Shown: one piece after another, positions 54,935 through 64,000 of the stretch
How positions within the stretch are numbered: the first letter of the stretch is position 1
Layout of the letters: each line of letters starts with the position of its first letter
Notes under the pieces: model-generated
Seen by the model: only the letters and a program-made list of their open reading frames with translations
Told to the model about the DNA's origin: nothing
Databases searched by the model: none
Made by a program: the position numbers and the translations under genes
Source of the DNA: Nostoc sp. FACHB-973
GTDB lineage: Bacteria; Cyanobacteriota; Cyanobacteriia; Cyanobacteriales; Nostocaceae
DNA length: 64,000 bases
Assembly (NCBI RefSeq): GCF_014698115.1
Contig: NZ_JACJSJ010000030.1
Location: 18,767-82,766 of the forward strand
Reading direction: 5' to 3'

Positions 54935-55464
54935 GGTATAGCAGGAGTTCAACACAGCAAAATTTATTAGCAAAGTCTGACATAAAAGTTGAGACTAAAA
55001 CTATTTGGAGCAAACCTAATTCATCTCATTTACGCTTAGTTCCTTCTAAGGCACCAAAAAGTTCTGTCTCAATTACTGCCCAGATCCAAAAATTAGTTGA
55101 AGAATTAGTTGAAAAAATAGAAGAGGTACAAAGAGTTAAAGCAATAGCCACACGTTTTCCAGATATTCATTGGATTGATTTTGAAATTGAGTTAGAGGGA
55201 GATATTGATCTATCTGATGAAACCTGGGATAAAATTCAGGATATGGTTATTGACTGTGAATGGAAATTAAGAGATGATTCCGGAGAAAAGTGGTATTTTC
55301 ATCCTCAACTGGTAAATAGGTTTTGTTTACTTGAAGATGAGGTAATAGCCGATTCTGAGAATAAACAAAACACTGAAATTAGTAGATTCAAAATATCATC
55401 AAGTAATTCTCCTAAATACGTTGTACATAAGGATTCAGAAGTCAGGGATCAGAATTCAGAATGA
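54931..55464 (+). CDS. Hypothetical protein coupled to the gene at 54710
   Basis: The 177-residue protein has a basic, disordered start (TIWSKPNSSHLRLVPSKAPKSS), a helix (TAQIQKLVEELVEKIEEVQRVKAI) and FPDIHWIDFEIELEGDIDLSDETWDKIQDMVIDCEW with many acids and Trp, then WYFHPQLVNRF. The end is Ser/Lys-rich and lies in DNA with GAATTC-type repeat sequence (after 55430). No family recognised. Overlap by 4 bases shows operon structure with the 74-residue gene. Confidence 0.6.
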   Translation: MRYSRSSTQQNLLAKSDIKVETKTIWSKPNSSHLRLVPSKAPKSSVSITAQIQKLVEELVEKIEEVQRVKAIATRFPDIHWIDFEIELEGDIDLSDETWDKIQDMVIDCEWKLRDDSGEKWYFHPQLVNRFCLLEDEVIADSENKQNTEISRFKISSSNSPKYVVHKDSEVRDQNSE

Positions 55465-55598
55465 TTGGAAAAACAATGGTGCTATAGCTTTTTAGTTTTC
55501 TTCAAATTATTAAACTTTGGTATCAAAGTCTTCTTAATTCTGGATTATGAATTCTTCCCGTTGTACTTTAATTCTCTCTGCTTATTTGTCAATAAATC

Positions 55599-56015
55599 AT
55601 GACATCTGAACACTACCTAGAGCAAGCTCGAAGCAATGAAGAAGCAGCACGTAGTATTGAAAAATTTTATCCTGATTGGGCAATTACTATGTGCTTTTAT
55701 GCTGCATTGCACTGGGTAAAATATTATGCTTGCCAAAGAGGGGATGATCTAGAAAGCTTAGAATCCCATGACGCTCATCGGGGCTATCTTTATGACCTTG
55801 CTGATGAAAGACGTGAAAGGGAATTGCATAAACTTTACGATCATTTACATGGCGCTAGTGAAAAAGCTAGATATTTTAAAAGTACTAGTCATAGAAGACA
55901 TGCTCAACCTATAAGAGACGACAGTGCAATAAATTATTTTAGAACTCACCAGCAAGAAGTTAATACAGCTTTTCAAAAATTACAGCAGATAAAAGATATT
56001 TTACAAATAAGTTAA
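55599..56015 (+). CDS. HEPN-domain protein
   Basis: The 138-residue helical protein has LEQARSNEEAARSIEKFYPDWAITMCFYAALHWVKYYA, typical of small HEPN proteins, and the ribonuclease-type motif RxxxxH at R72-H77 (RERELH). A second basic patch (STSHRRHAQPIRDDSA) follows. HEPN proteins are often toxin-type RNases paired with a nucleotidyltransferase antitoxin. No MNT partner is present, but the two genes upstream could be partners. It ends five bases before the first CRISPR-like repeat. It may be a CRISPR-linked effector without CARF or a lone toxin. Confidence 0.68.
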   Translation: MTSEHYLEQARSNEEAARSIEKFYPDWAITMCFYAALHWVKYYACQRGDDLESLESHDAHRGYLYDLADERRERELHKLYDHLHGASEKARYFKSTSHRRHAQPIRDDSAINYFRTHQQEVNTAFQKLQQIKDILQIS

Positions 56016-56019
56016 AATA

Positions 56020-56196
56020 GTTGGTGTATAAAATTTCCCGCAAGGGAACGGAAACAAGCACTCGTCATATGCTGAATTGGAGTCCAATCCATTTAACAGG
56101 TTGATTCCACGCAACGGCGAAAATATTAATCCGTGAGATGCTGGATGATTAGATTAATTAATCTCCCATCTCTCTTCCCCGCAAGGGGACTAAAAC
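56020..56196 (+). CRISPR. Degenerate three-repeat CRISPR remnant
   Basis: Three 36-base blocks (56020-56055, 56091-56126, 56161-56196) are spaced 71 and 70 bases apart, measured at their central GCAA loops (56040, 56111, 56181). The first has TTTCCCGCAAGGGAAC then GGAAAC; the third has TTCCCCGCAAGGGGAC then TAAAAC; the middle one is decayed (TTCCACGCAACGGCGAAAA). The hairpin and AAAC ending match cyanobacterial type III repeats such as those of the Synechocystis III-D locus. Two 35-base spacers lie between. Repeats differ strongly, so the array is probably inactive. Confidence 0.55.
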
Positions 56197-56343
56197 TAAC
56201 CAAATACATTGTATTAGGGAACTGCTTTCTACCCAGCAGTTACCCTTATTTTTTGGAGCGATCGCTTTTATATTTTAAAAACAAACTGGCTACGCCAATG
56301 CCAAAGGCGATCGCACTTTTGATGAAGCTAAATCTGGCTGTAC

Positions 56344-57654
56344 TTACTGCTTAATCTTTGCTTCCTGCTCAAAAAACAAGTTGCCAATATCAAATAAAAG
56401 CTGCATAGTACCTTGGTAGCCAACCTTGGTAAGATGATTGCGATCTAAACGGTCAAAAATGGGAATTCCTTGACGATAGAGAGGAATTTTTAAGCGATGA
56501 GCGATCGCAACTGCGTGAGAATTGCTAATCAGCAAATCAGAACCAACCGCCAGTTGCTCAAAGTCTTCTAAATCACCAATGGTAACACTAGGAATCGGTA
56601 GTTTTTCTAGTACAGGAGAGCGTGTTGTCGTGACTGCGGCGTGAATCTGAACTCCTAGCGATCGCAAGAAATCAATGGTTGACCACAGTAAATCTGGTTC
56701 CAGCGCTACAGCAACTCGCTTGCAACCAAAGTAAAAGTGATTCTCCAACATTACATGCTGCAACTGACGGCGCTGATGGCGGTATTTGTCTGGTACACTA
56801 ACACCACTGATATCCGCCAATGCTTGGAGAAATTTATCTACTGCTATTAGTCCCGTTAATTCCCCAAACACCTCGTAGGGTATATTAAACCTTTTTTCTA
56901 AAATTTGCGCTCCACCCCGCATACTTTCGCCTAACGCTAAAGTGAACGCAGAACTACTGATTGAGCGCAACTGTGACAAAGTGGTGCCATTGGCTGCCAT
57001 GACACCAGAGGAATCTTCTATGTGACTATCTAGAACGCCGGAAAGGTCAGGGACGACAATCGGTATCAGTCCAAAAGAGGTGACAATCTCTTTAATTTCG
57101 TGTATGTCGCCTGGGGTAAAAGCAGAACTCGCCAAAATTGTAATTTGTGTGGGACAAGCCTTTTGATTTGAGCATTTTTGGGGAATTTCTCTAACTATGC
57201 TCTCGATTGCGCTAGCAAAGCCATCCTGTAATGTACCTTTAAAATCTGGTGTAGAAACAAGAGCGATGGGTAGATAATCCAGTTCTGGGTGACGGTGGCG
57301 AATCTCTTTAATAAAACGTTCCATGTCATCGCCTCTGGTTTCCACAAGTCCAGTGGTACAAAGACCGATAATTTCCGGTTTCGATGTCTGCACCAAAGTG
57401 AGAATTGCTTGCTCAACTCTCTCCTCACCGTCCAAAATCGTTGCAACTTCCGTCATCGCCGTAGTAGAAAGAGGAATCGTCTGATGAAAATGCTGTACTA
57501 GTACTGTCTTAGCCAAAGCTGTGCAGCCTAGAAAACCATGTAATAAAGGCATCATTCCCTTCAAGCCCAAAAAGGCTAAGGTTGCACCCACAGCTTGGCT
57601 TTGTTTGAGAGGATTAACTGCAACCGATGTACTTGTAACGCTAACAATTGCCAT
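56344..57654 (-). CDS. vnfN: Nitrogenase cofactor scaffold subunit VnfN/NifN
   Basis: This is the beta subunit of the EN scaffold on which the nitrogenase cofactor precursor matures. The 436-residue protein has SVAVNPLKQSQAVGATLAFLG, the cluster cysteine in HGFLGCTALAK, GLCTTGLVETRGDD and the GGAQILEKRFNIPY segment. The start ATG 57654 overlaps the vnfE stop (TAATG) and is preceded by GGAGG; the longer in-frame start is rejected. I favour Vnf because of the linked VnfR-like gene and the unusual VnfE. The ending converges on the CRISPR remnant. Confidence 0.85.
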   Translation of the reverse strand: MAIVSVTSTSVAVNPLKQSQAVGATLAFLGLKGMMPLLHGFLGCTALAKTVLVQHFHQTIPLSTTAMTEVATILDGEERVEQAILTLVQTSKPEIIGLCTTGLVETRGDDMERFIKEIRHRHPELDYLPIALVSTPDFKGTLQDGFASAIESIVREIPQKCSNQKACPTQITILASSAFTPGDIHEIKEIVTSFGLIPIVVPDLSGVLDSHIEDSSGVMAANGTTLSQLRSISSSAFTLALGESMRGGAQILEKRFNIPYEVFGELTGLIAVDKFLQALADISGVSVPDKYRHQRRQLQHVMLENHFYFGCKRVAVALEPDLLWSTIDFLRSLGVQIHAAVTTTRSPVLEKLPIPSVTIGDLEDFEQLAVGSDLLISNSHAVAIAHRLKIPLYRQGIPIFDRLDRNHLTKVGYQGTMQLLFDIGNLFFEQEAKIKQ

Positions 57655-59072
57655 TAGATCTCCTCCAATGAAGTAGGGGATGAGGGAGTAATTTCTTCCC
57701 CTGGTTTTTGTACATCCCACGAAGCGGGTTGAGATACTTGTTCCCACACAGGATTGTAAAAAGTGGCATACAATTCTCGTGTCATTGCTAATATTCCTAT
57801 ATAGCCTGCATAGGCATGATTGCGTTCGATATTAATGTCTAAGAAAGGAATTTTGGCTATGAGAGCAGTGTTTAGATAACGACCATCAGCAATTAAAATA
57901 TCAGCTTGATTATTGTTAATTAACTGTGATATTGCTTCAGGAGTTTCTGATTCTAAAATTCTGCCATCTTGAATAAATAAATTTTTTATTCTAGCTAATT
58001 CATCTTCAGTAGGATTCTTCGTACAGACAGCAATAACTTCCATGCCTAATTTTTGAGCTGCAAAGATAATCAACCAACTCTTGAAATTTTTAATAGAAAG
58101 AACTATGCGCTTACCTTGTAATCGGACACGATAAGGGGTGAGTTTTTCTTCTAAAACACTAGTTTCTTCTGCAATCAAATTTTCAGCACGTTCTACTAAA
58201 TCAGGATTACCTAATTTTGCCGCAATGTTTCTTAAGCACTGACTTATTTGTTCTATCCCATAAATAGACTCTTCAATATAAGGAATACCATAGAGTTTCT
58301 CCATCTTTTTTGCTATATTGATTAACGCTTTTGAGGAGAGTATGACATTGAGCTTGGCACGATGAGCATAGCAAACTTCTTTATAGACAGCATCACCTGT
58401 AATTTTTGCCAAAACTCGGATACCTAATTTCTCCAATAACGGTAGAACATTCCATATTGCACCTGCGATGTTATATTCACCAATCAGATTAATATCATAG
58501 GGTGTGGTAATATCTGGCTGGGCAGTTCCAATAACATGTTCTAGCAACGCTTCACCAGCAACCCGGTTGCCTCCTTTTTGACTACCAATGAATCCAGGAC
58601 AATGCACAGGAATAGTTGGTGTTCCTGTTTTATCAGTAACATCTTTGCATATTCCTTCTATGTCATCACCAATTAAAGCAGTGATGCAGGTGGAGTAAAC
58701 AAATACCGCAGTGGGTTTGTAGCGTCTTTGTAATTCTAGAATGCCTTTGTATAGCTTTTTGGCTCCACCGAAAATAATATCACTCTCATCTATGTCAGTA
58801 CTAAAGCGTATTTTATAGAGCATTGAATCAGAAGAGAGACTGGTGTAGTTTCCCCAAATACTAGCAGCACAACCACTCGGCCCGTGGACTACATGAGCAG
58901 CATCAGTGATTGGCACTAAAGTAATCATTGCATTATCAAAAGCGCAACTTCCTTGAGCAGTTCCAGGCTGGGGTAATTGTGTAGAAGACTTTGTTTTCTT
59001 CTGCTTTTGCTGTTGACTTTTGCCATTTGATTCACTGGGAGAATCATTGATTTTTCTAGGTTGAGGGTTCAT
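57654..59072 (-). CDS. vnfE: Nitrogenase cofactor scaffold subunit VnfE/NifE
   Basis: This is the alpha subunit of the EN scaffold. The 472-residue protein has a Lys/Gln/Ser-rich leader of about 35 residues, then the three cluster-ligand cysteines in QGSCAFDNAM, HGPSGCAAS and VYSTCITAL, and the cofactor cysteine in EVCYAHRAKLN. NifE usually has ACAGNSWDNRGS where this protein has GCAASIWGNYTS, a clear departure from Mo-type NifE. Together with the VnfR-like gene upstream of vnfH this suggests the vanadium system. Upstream lies a 422-base gap to vnfH with inverted repeats. Confidence 0.82.
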   Translation of the reverse strand: MNPQPRKINDSPSESNGKSQQQKQKKTKSSTQLPQPGTAQGSCAFDNAMITLVPITDAAHVVHGPSGCAASIWGNYTSLSSDSMLYKIRFSTDIDESDIIFGGAKKLYKGILELQRRYKPTAVFVYSTCITALIGDDIEGICKDVTDKTGTPTIPVHCPGFIGSQKGGNRVAGEALLEHVIGTAQPDITTPYDINLIGEYNIAGAIWNVLPLLEKLGIRVLAKITGDAVYKEVCYAHRAKLNVILSSKALINIAKKMEKLYGIPYIEESIYGIEQISQCLRNIAAKLGNPDLVERAENLIAEETSVLEEKLTPYRVRLQGKRIVLSIKNFKSWLIIFAAQKLGMEVIAVCTKNPTEDELARIKNLFIQDGRILESETPEAISQLINNNQADILIADGRYLNTALIAKIPFLDINIERNHAYAGYIGILAMTRELYATFYNPVWEQVSQPASWDVQKPGEEITPSSPTSLEEI

Positions 59073-59494
59073 TTTTTTAGTGAGAAGAGGTAGAAATTAT
59101 TAGGTGTTAGCTGAATTCAAAACTTTGAAGAATAATTTTAGTTGCTTGGTGGTGTGTTTCCAGCATGGAATAAAAGGGAATGAGAAAGAGAATTCCTCAT
59201 TCCCTAAATAATGACCAACCAATTAGTAGAAGGAGAAAACAAAAACCACAAGAGCGGTTTTGATCGCGTAGATATTAACAGATTAATGTCTCTAGATAAT
59301 TCAGATTGATTAATCTGTTATTTGCACAGAATTAATGTTGAATTATTTCTTTAACCTCCATATCGTTTTAATGGTGGAAGAAAGAGGTACACCTGTAGGG
59401 GCACGGCACTGTTCCCTACATCTGGCGATATAATGTTGTACCGTATCTGAATGGGAAGCGCTATGATTGCCTACCTTGGTTCCGTTACTTTTTT
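59073..59494. promoter_or_regulatory. vnfH-vnfE intergenic region with inverted repeats
   Basis: The 422-base gap has no gene. TAACAGATTAAT (59276-59287) and ATTAATCTGTTA (59309-59320) form a perfect 12-bp stem with a 21-base loop. TGTAGGG (59394-59400) and CCCTACA (59414-59420) form a second. TGTACCGTAT near 59438 shares ACCGTA with the vnfH dyad. The region could end, process or restart the transcript before vnfE; vnfDGK may have been lost or lie elsewhere. Confidence 0.6.
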
Positions 59495-61197
<1,703 letters not shown>

Positions 61198-62331
61198 CTA
61201 GACGGTTGCTACAATTTCCCCGATTTTGCTGATGTCGTAGCCACCCAAAATTTCAAATTGTGAGTGAACCATCCGGTGTCCCAAAGTACTCAGCAACTGC
61301 TGTACTGGGGCTTCTTCGAGATATTCCTTAAGAATCACTAAGTCATATCGTGATTGATGTAGAGGGACAAATCCCAGCCCAAAGGCGGTAGCTACAGATG
61401 CTGTACTGATACCTGCATCCGCAACTCCTAATGCTACTGCTTGGGCAATATCTTGGTGGCTTTGAACAATATAGTCAAAACCTTGGACAGCATCAAACGG
61501 TATTCGTTGCTCTTCGAGTTTTTGTTCTAAAAGCAAACGAGTGCCAGCACCTATTTCGCGGTTAACAATAGTCGCTCCCCGTTCCACTAAATCACTAACT
61601 GTTCTGATTCCCATCGGGTTACCAGGTTTGACTAAAAGTCCTTCTTCCCAAACACCGAGGGTAATCAAAACTCCTTCCCTTCCTGCAAGAACATCTCGAA
61701 CAAAGGGAGTATTATACTCACCTGTGTGGGAATCATAAAGGTGCATCCCAGCGATGTGTGCTTCACCTCGGCATAGACTGTGCAATGCAGACATGCTGTT
61801 GGCAAAGTTAAATTGGACTCGCAGTTGGGGATGCCAACGTTCGGTAGCTCTCGCCCATAGTGAAATCACGGGCGCACAGCCAGCAATCACAACGGTGTTG
61901 TGGAGTGTGTCCAAATTATCGTCTAAAAGACGGACTCGAACTTTATCAGTACCTGTACGAGTCTCGCCCTCTCCATCAGCCGGAATCATATCTTGGCGAA
62001 AAGCATCCTTGCCAATTAAGGGATAAGCTACCCATTGTCCCCCCACACGTGCCAGACTGACTCGCGTCTGCTGAGCGCCAGGAACAGGTTTGGCAAGCAC
62101 TGCTTCAATTTCAGGTAAATCCCGCTCTAACCAGAATAGATCCTCTACTTGACAGCCAAGTGATTTTGCTAGGCGGAGTGTGATGGCCACTGAGGGAGCA
62201 TATTGTCCCGACTCTACACCACTTATAGTTTGACGGGTAACACCAGCAAGGTTTGCCAAATCTTGTTGACTCATGCCTAAGCGGGTTCTAATTGACTTCA
62301 AGTTGTTACGGAGATCGTTATCCTGCTTCAT
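61198..62331 (-). CDS. vnfR: XRE-type repressor with substrate-binding domain (VnfR-like)
   Basis: The 377-residue protein has an N-terminal HTH (about 11-65: RLGMSQQDLANLAGVTRQTI, then VESGQYAPSVAITLRLAKSL). It is joined to a periplasmic-binding-protein-like domain of the molybdate/PBP type (VVIAGCAPVISLWARA, FNFANSMSALHSLCRGEAHIAG, IVNREIGAGTRLLLE, DAGISTASVATAFGLGF). This architecture is that of the VnfR1/VnfR2 repressors that keep V-nitrogenase genes off when Mo is present. A direct role in metal or oxyanion sensing by the C-terminal domain is inference. A 10-bp inverted repeat (62390-62449) lies just upstream. Confidence 0.8.
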   Translation of the reverse strand: MKQDNDLRNNLKSIRTRLGMSQQDLANLAGVTRQTISGVESGQYAPSVAITLRLAKSLGCQVEDLFWLERDLPEIEAVLAKPVPGAQQTRVSLARVGGQWVAYPLIGKDAFRQDMIPADGEGETRTGTDKVRVRLLDDNLDTLHNTVVIAGCAPVISLWARATERWHPQLRVQFNFANSMSALHSLCRGEAHIAGMHLYDSHTGEYNTPFVRDVLAGREGVLITLGVWEEGLLVKPGNPMGIRTVSDLVERGATIVNREIGAGTRLLLEQKLEEQRIPFDAVQGFDYIVQSHQDIAQAVALGVADAGISTASVATAFGLGFVPLHQSRYDLVILKEYLEEAPVQQLLSTLGHRMVHSQFEILGGYDISKIGEIVATV

Positions 62332-62389
62332 TGGCTTGAGCTTGTCTGTGTTTCAAAAAGCCGTAGCGGATTTAACTAAATCTGCCAAG

Positions 62390-62449
62390 GCGAAAGCACG
62401 GTCTTTGAGTTCATATTATTCCTCTTGGACGATGTAACTGTGCTTTCGC
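62390..62449. promoter_or_regulatory. 10-bp inverted repeat upstream of vnfR
   Basis: GCGAAAGCAC (62390-62399) and GTGCTTTCGC (62440-62449) match perfectly across 40 bases, 59 to 118 bases upstream of the vnfR start. It may be a two-half-site operator allowing looping, or a long-loop hairpin in the leader. It differs from the vnfH dyad, so a different protein may bind it. Confidence 0.45.
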
Positions 62450-62931
62450 TCTTTTGATTCCCTATATTTAAAGAATATCACACATTTTGCAAAATTACTT
62501 GCAAGGCGCAATTTTTTTTGCTGAAGGCAGTTTTTTAGCTGTCGATTATGACTCAAAACTCCCTAACCGTCGCCAACAAAGGATTTATTTCAGATTCTGA
62601 ATTTACCAACTTTATTGGTAAAAAGTAACTCTGAATACAGTTTTAGAAATTGGTTTAGGATTTGATGCTTGATAGGCGAGTTATAGCAAAGTGATGAGTG
62701 CCCTCTTGCAATTAACACTGTCTTAACCTATGTGACTACAGCTATATATCAGCCGTAAAGAATATACCACCAACCAATTTTGCTCTTTGGGGTAAATTTT
62801 ACCTCACTAAAAATTACCGTTTTCACTTCAAGAAATATGCAAATATCTATTGCACAATCGGCTATTTACCAAAACGTGCAATAGATGAGAGGCAATTTAT
62901 AGTTGTTTGCTTTACAGCAATGGAGAGAATA
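62450..62931. other. Spacer between vnfR and the small gene at 62932
   Basis: The spacer is AT-rich, with no gene, repeat or hairpin of note beyond the vnfR-proximal inverted repeat. It must hold promoters in both directions. Confidence 0.4.
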
Positions 62932-63297
62932 ATGATTACCGAAGAAGACTTAGCCCAACAATTTAGCGTAATTATTGAACACGCTCACCCACGAGTTTGG
63001 GAATTACTACATCAGTGTTATGTAAAGGTGATTAATCCTAAACCTTATTTAACAAGAGTGAATATCAGAACGTGTATGCGTCATGCAAAATACATTGCGA
63101 TTTATTGTCCTGACAGAATCATGAATGCATTAGTAGCTGAGAAAAACCTACTTCGAGAGGTAGCAGAATACGTTGGTTTAGTTGAGGTTGTTTGTTTGAA
63201 TGCTAACAACTTAATGCGCGATCCCCTGTCAAATCTGAAAGAAACTTATCCGCGCTTGTGGTTAGACTTACTCTGGCTGATCGCTCAAGAACAATAA
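62932..63297 (+). CDS. Hypothetical protein beside the vnf genes
   Basis: The 121-residue protein contains EDLAQQFSVIIEHAHPRVWELLHQCYVKVINPKPYL, VNIRTCMRHAKYIAIYCPDRIMNALVAEK and LKETYPRLWLDLLWLIAQEQ. It is mostly helical. I do not recognise the family. ATG 62932 is chosen over 62920 because GGAGAG lies in front of it. It diverges from vnfR and is followed after 79 bases by another small unknown gene, so both may belong to the nitrogen-fixation region. Confidence 0.65.
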   Translation: MITEEDLAQQFSVIIEHAHPRVWELLHQCYVKVINPKPYLTRVNIRTCMRHAKYIAIYCPDRIMNALVAEKNLLREVAEYVGLVEVVCLNANNLMRDPLSNLKETYPRLWLDLLWLIAQEQ

Positions 63298-63376
63298 TGC
63301 TAACTATGAAGACTGATTTTTTTTACAATATTTGTGCAAAAAATCATTGTTGTACTTTGCTGCTGGCTAAATTTCT

Positions 63377-63751
63377 ATGAATAAATCTTGTCTACCTCCA
63401 GATGATTTGCCTTCAGATCAAACAAGAAGAGTGAGTGAAATACTATTCAGGCAACTTGAAGAAGCAACTAAAAAAAGCTTTTTCTTGGCGTGCGACAATA
63501 TGACACGCGTTTTGTTATCTAGTTGCCATTGGTATTTTCAAATCAATTGTGGCATTCTGACATTAATCATGATTTGTCACGATATGGAAAGTTATCGCAA
63601 CATCATGAAAACTGTTCCCCATTTTGCTGAGAAGTTAAAACAGTTTACCAATAGAGCTAGAATTACTGTCAGTTCTCCAGTTGACAAAGGTATACCGTGG
63701 GTACTCAGTATAGATAATATTTTACCTGAAGGAGACTTGCCTAGTATCTGA
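63377..63751 (+). CDS. Hypothetical protein
   Basis: The 124-residue protein contains VSEILFRQLEEATKKSFFLACDNMTRVLLSSCHWYFQI, GILTLIMICHDMESYRNIMKTVPHFAEKL and VSSPVDKGIPWVLSIDNILPEGDLP. A helix pair with Cys, His and Met residues is followed by a beta-like end. No family recognised. It follows the gene at 62932 on the same strand. The coding look is fair, and no ribosome site is clear. Confidence 0.6.
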   Translation: MNKSCLPPDDLPSDQTRRVSEILFRQLEEATKKSFFLACDNMTRVLLSSCHWYFQINCGILTLIMICHDMESYRNIMKTVPHFAEKLKQFTNRARITVSSPVDKGIPWVLSIDNILPEGDLPSI

Positions 63752-63863
63752 TGGATAGACCTTGTAGCGATCGCCTTTCATGTCAAAATTCAAGCAATAC
63801 TATTCACTGGCCACTCGTATCCAGGTTTGGCATCGCTGCAAAAAATCGTGCTATCCCCCTCTA

Positions 63864-64000
63864 AGGGACTTCCAAATAAAAAAATAATCAATCCCTTGGG
63901 TGAGCAGGGGGAGCAGGGGAGGCAGGGGAGGCAGGGGGAGAAGAAATTGCATACTAGTGTTGGATGCAGGAATTGATTAATTTAATTCTTGGATGTCCCT
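63864..64000. mobile_element. MITE at the window end
   Basis: The left end AGGGACTTCCAAATAAA, continuing AAAATAATCAAT, is matched by the inverted right end ATTGATTAATT...CTTGGATGTCCCT finishing at base 64000. The terminal repeats are about 29 bp with several mismatches. The 137-bp element is non-coding, and its centre is GGGGAGGCAGGGGAGG-type simple repeat. AGGGACTTCCAA termini are common to cyanobacterial non-autonomous elements. The right border may continue beyond the window. Confidence 0.7.

Noticed and set aside
56133..56354. 73-codon plus-strand frame over the CRISPR remnant
   Set aside because: It covers repeat and spacer sequence and the end of vnfN; no ribosome site.
57654..59072. 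Assignment of the E/N genes to chlorophyll reductase ChlN/ChlB
   Set aside because: The cysteine context, the QGSCAFDNAM start and the neighbouring iron protein with GVGCAGRG are nitrogenase type; ChlL has a different surround.

Overview
The window comes from a filamentous, probably heterocyst-forming cyanobacterium (Nostocales: Nostoc, Anabaena or Calothrix type). The evidence is a photosystem II gene (psb30), the sulfolipid genes sqdB and sqdX, a phycobilin lyase, the plastid-conserved pair ycf46/ycf35, a GAF-GAF-PAS-TPR adenylate cyclase of the Anabaena CyaB type, a nitrogenase gene group, frequent GCGATCGC (HIP1) octamers, and intergenic spacers full of the short G-rich and GAATTC-type repeats typical of this group. 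No rRNA, tRNA or replication origin was seen.

Bases 1-32,400 are mostly core genome. They hold a YkgJ-type protein, psb30, recJ (with repeats inserted in frame), an AT-rich gene for a predicted 911-residue outer-membrane barrel, and a small secreted protein. Next come a candidate double-glycine-leader peptide precursor, pstSCAB with an upstream sulfate-binding protein gene, a CpcS/CpeS-type lyase and a lone C5 DNA methyltransferase. The envelope cluster bamA-lpxC-fabZ-lpxA-lpxB lies behind purC, followed by the cyclase and sqdB-DUF4291-sqdX.

Bases 32,600-39,900 go from the ycf46/ycf35 locus into accessory genes: a HicBA-type toxin-antitoxin pair, a GIY-YIG protein, a DUF488-DUF488-dual-OB trio and a Uma2 remnant.

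Bases 40,000-56,200 carry a type III-D CRISPR system built around signalling. A WYL regulator and an HD phosphohydrolase are transcribed away from an operon of csx3, csx3-AAA, cas10, cas7, csx10, cas11-like, a CARF-RelE-like effector, cas7, a PD-(D/E)XK-like gene, cas7, csx19, cas7 and a second small-subunit-like gene. Cas10 keeps the GGDD cyclase motif and shows no HD nuclease motif, so the likely output is cyclic oligoadenylate that switches on the CARF-RelE protein and is degraded by Csx3. There is no cas1, cas2 or cas6; a decayed three-repeat CRISPR remnant follows a HEPN gene at 56 kb.

Bases 56,300-64,000 hold vnfH, vnfE and vnfN (vanadium-nitrogenase type, my preferred reading) with a VnfR-like XRE/periplasmic-binding-protein repressor gene upstream. 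The structural genes vnfDGK are absent. A 7-bp dyad with 22-bp centre spacing upstream of vnfH is a candidate repressor site. Two unknown small genes and a miniature inverted-repeat element end the window.

The most interesting parts are the type III-D signalling operon, the orphan Gly/Tyr/Ser-rich peptide precursor and the vnfH-vnfEN-vnfR group. All family assignments come from reading motifs and architecture; no database search was run.
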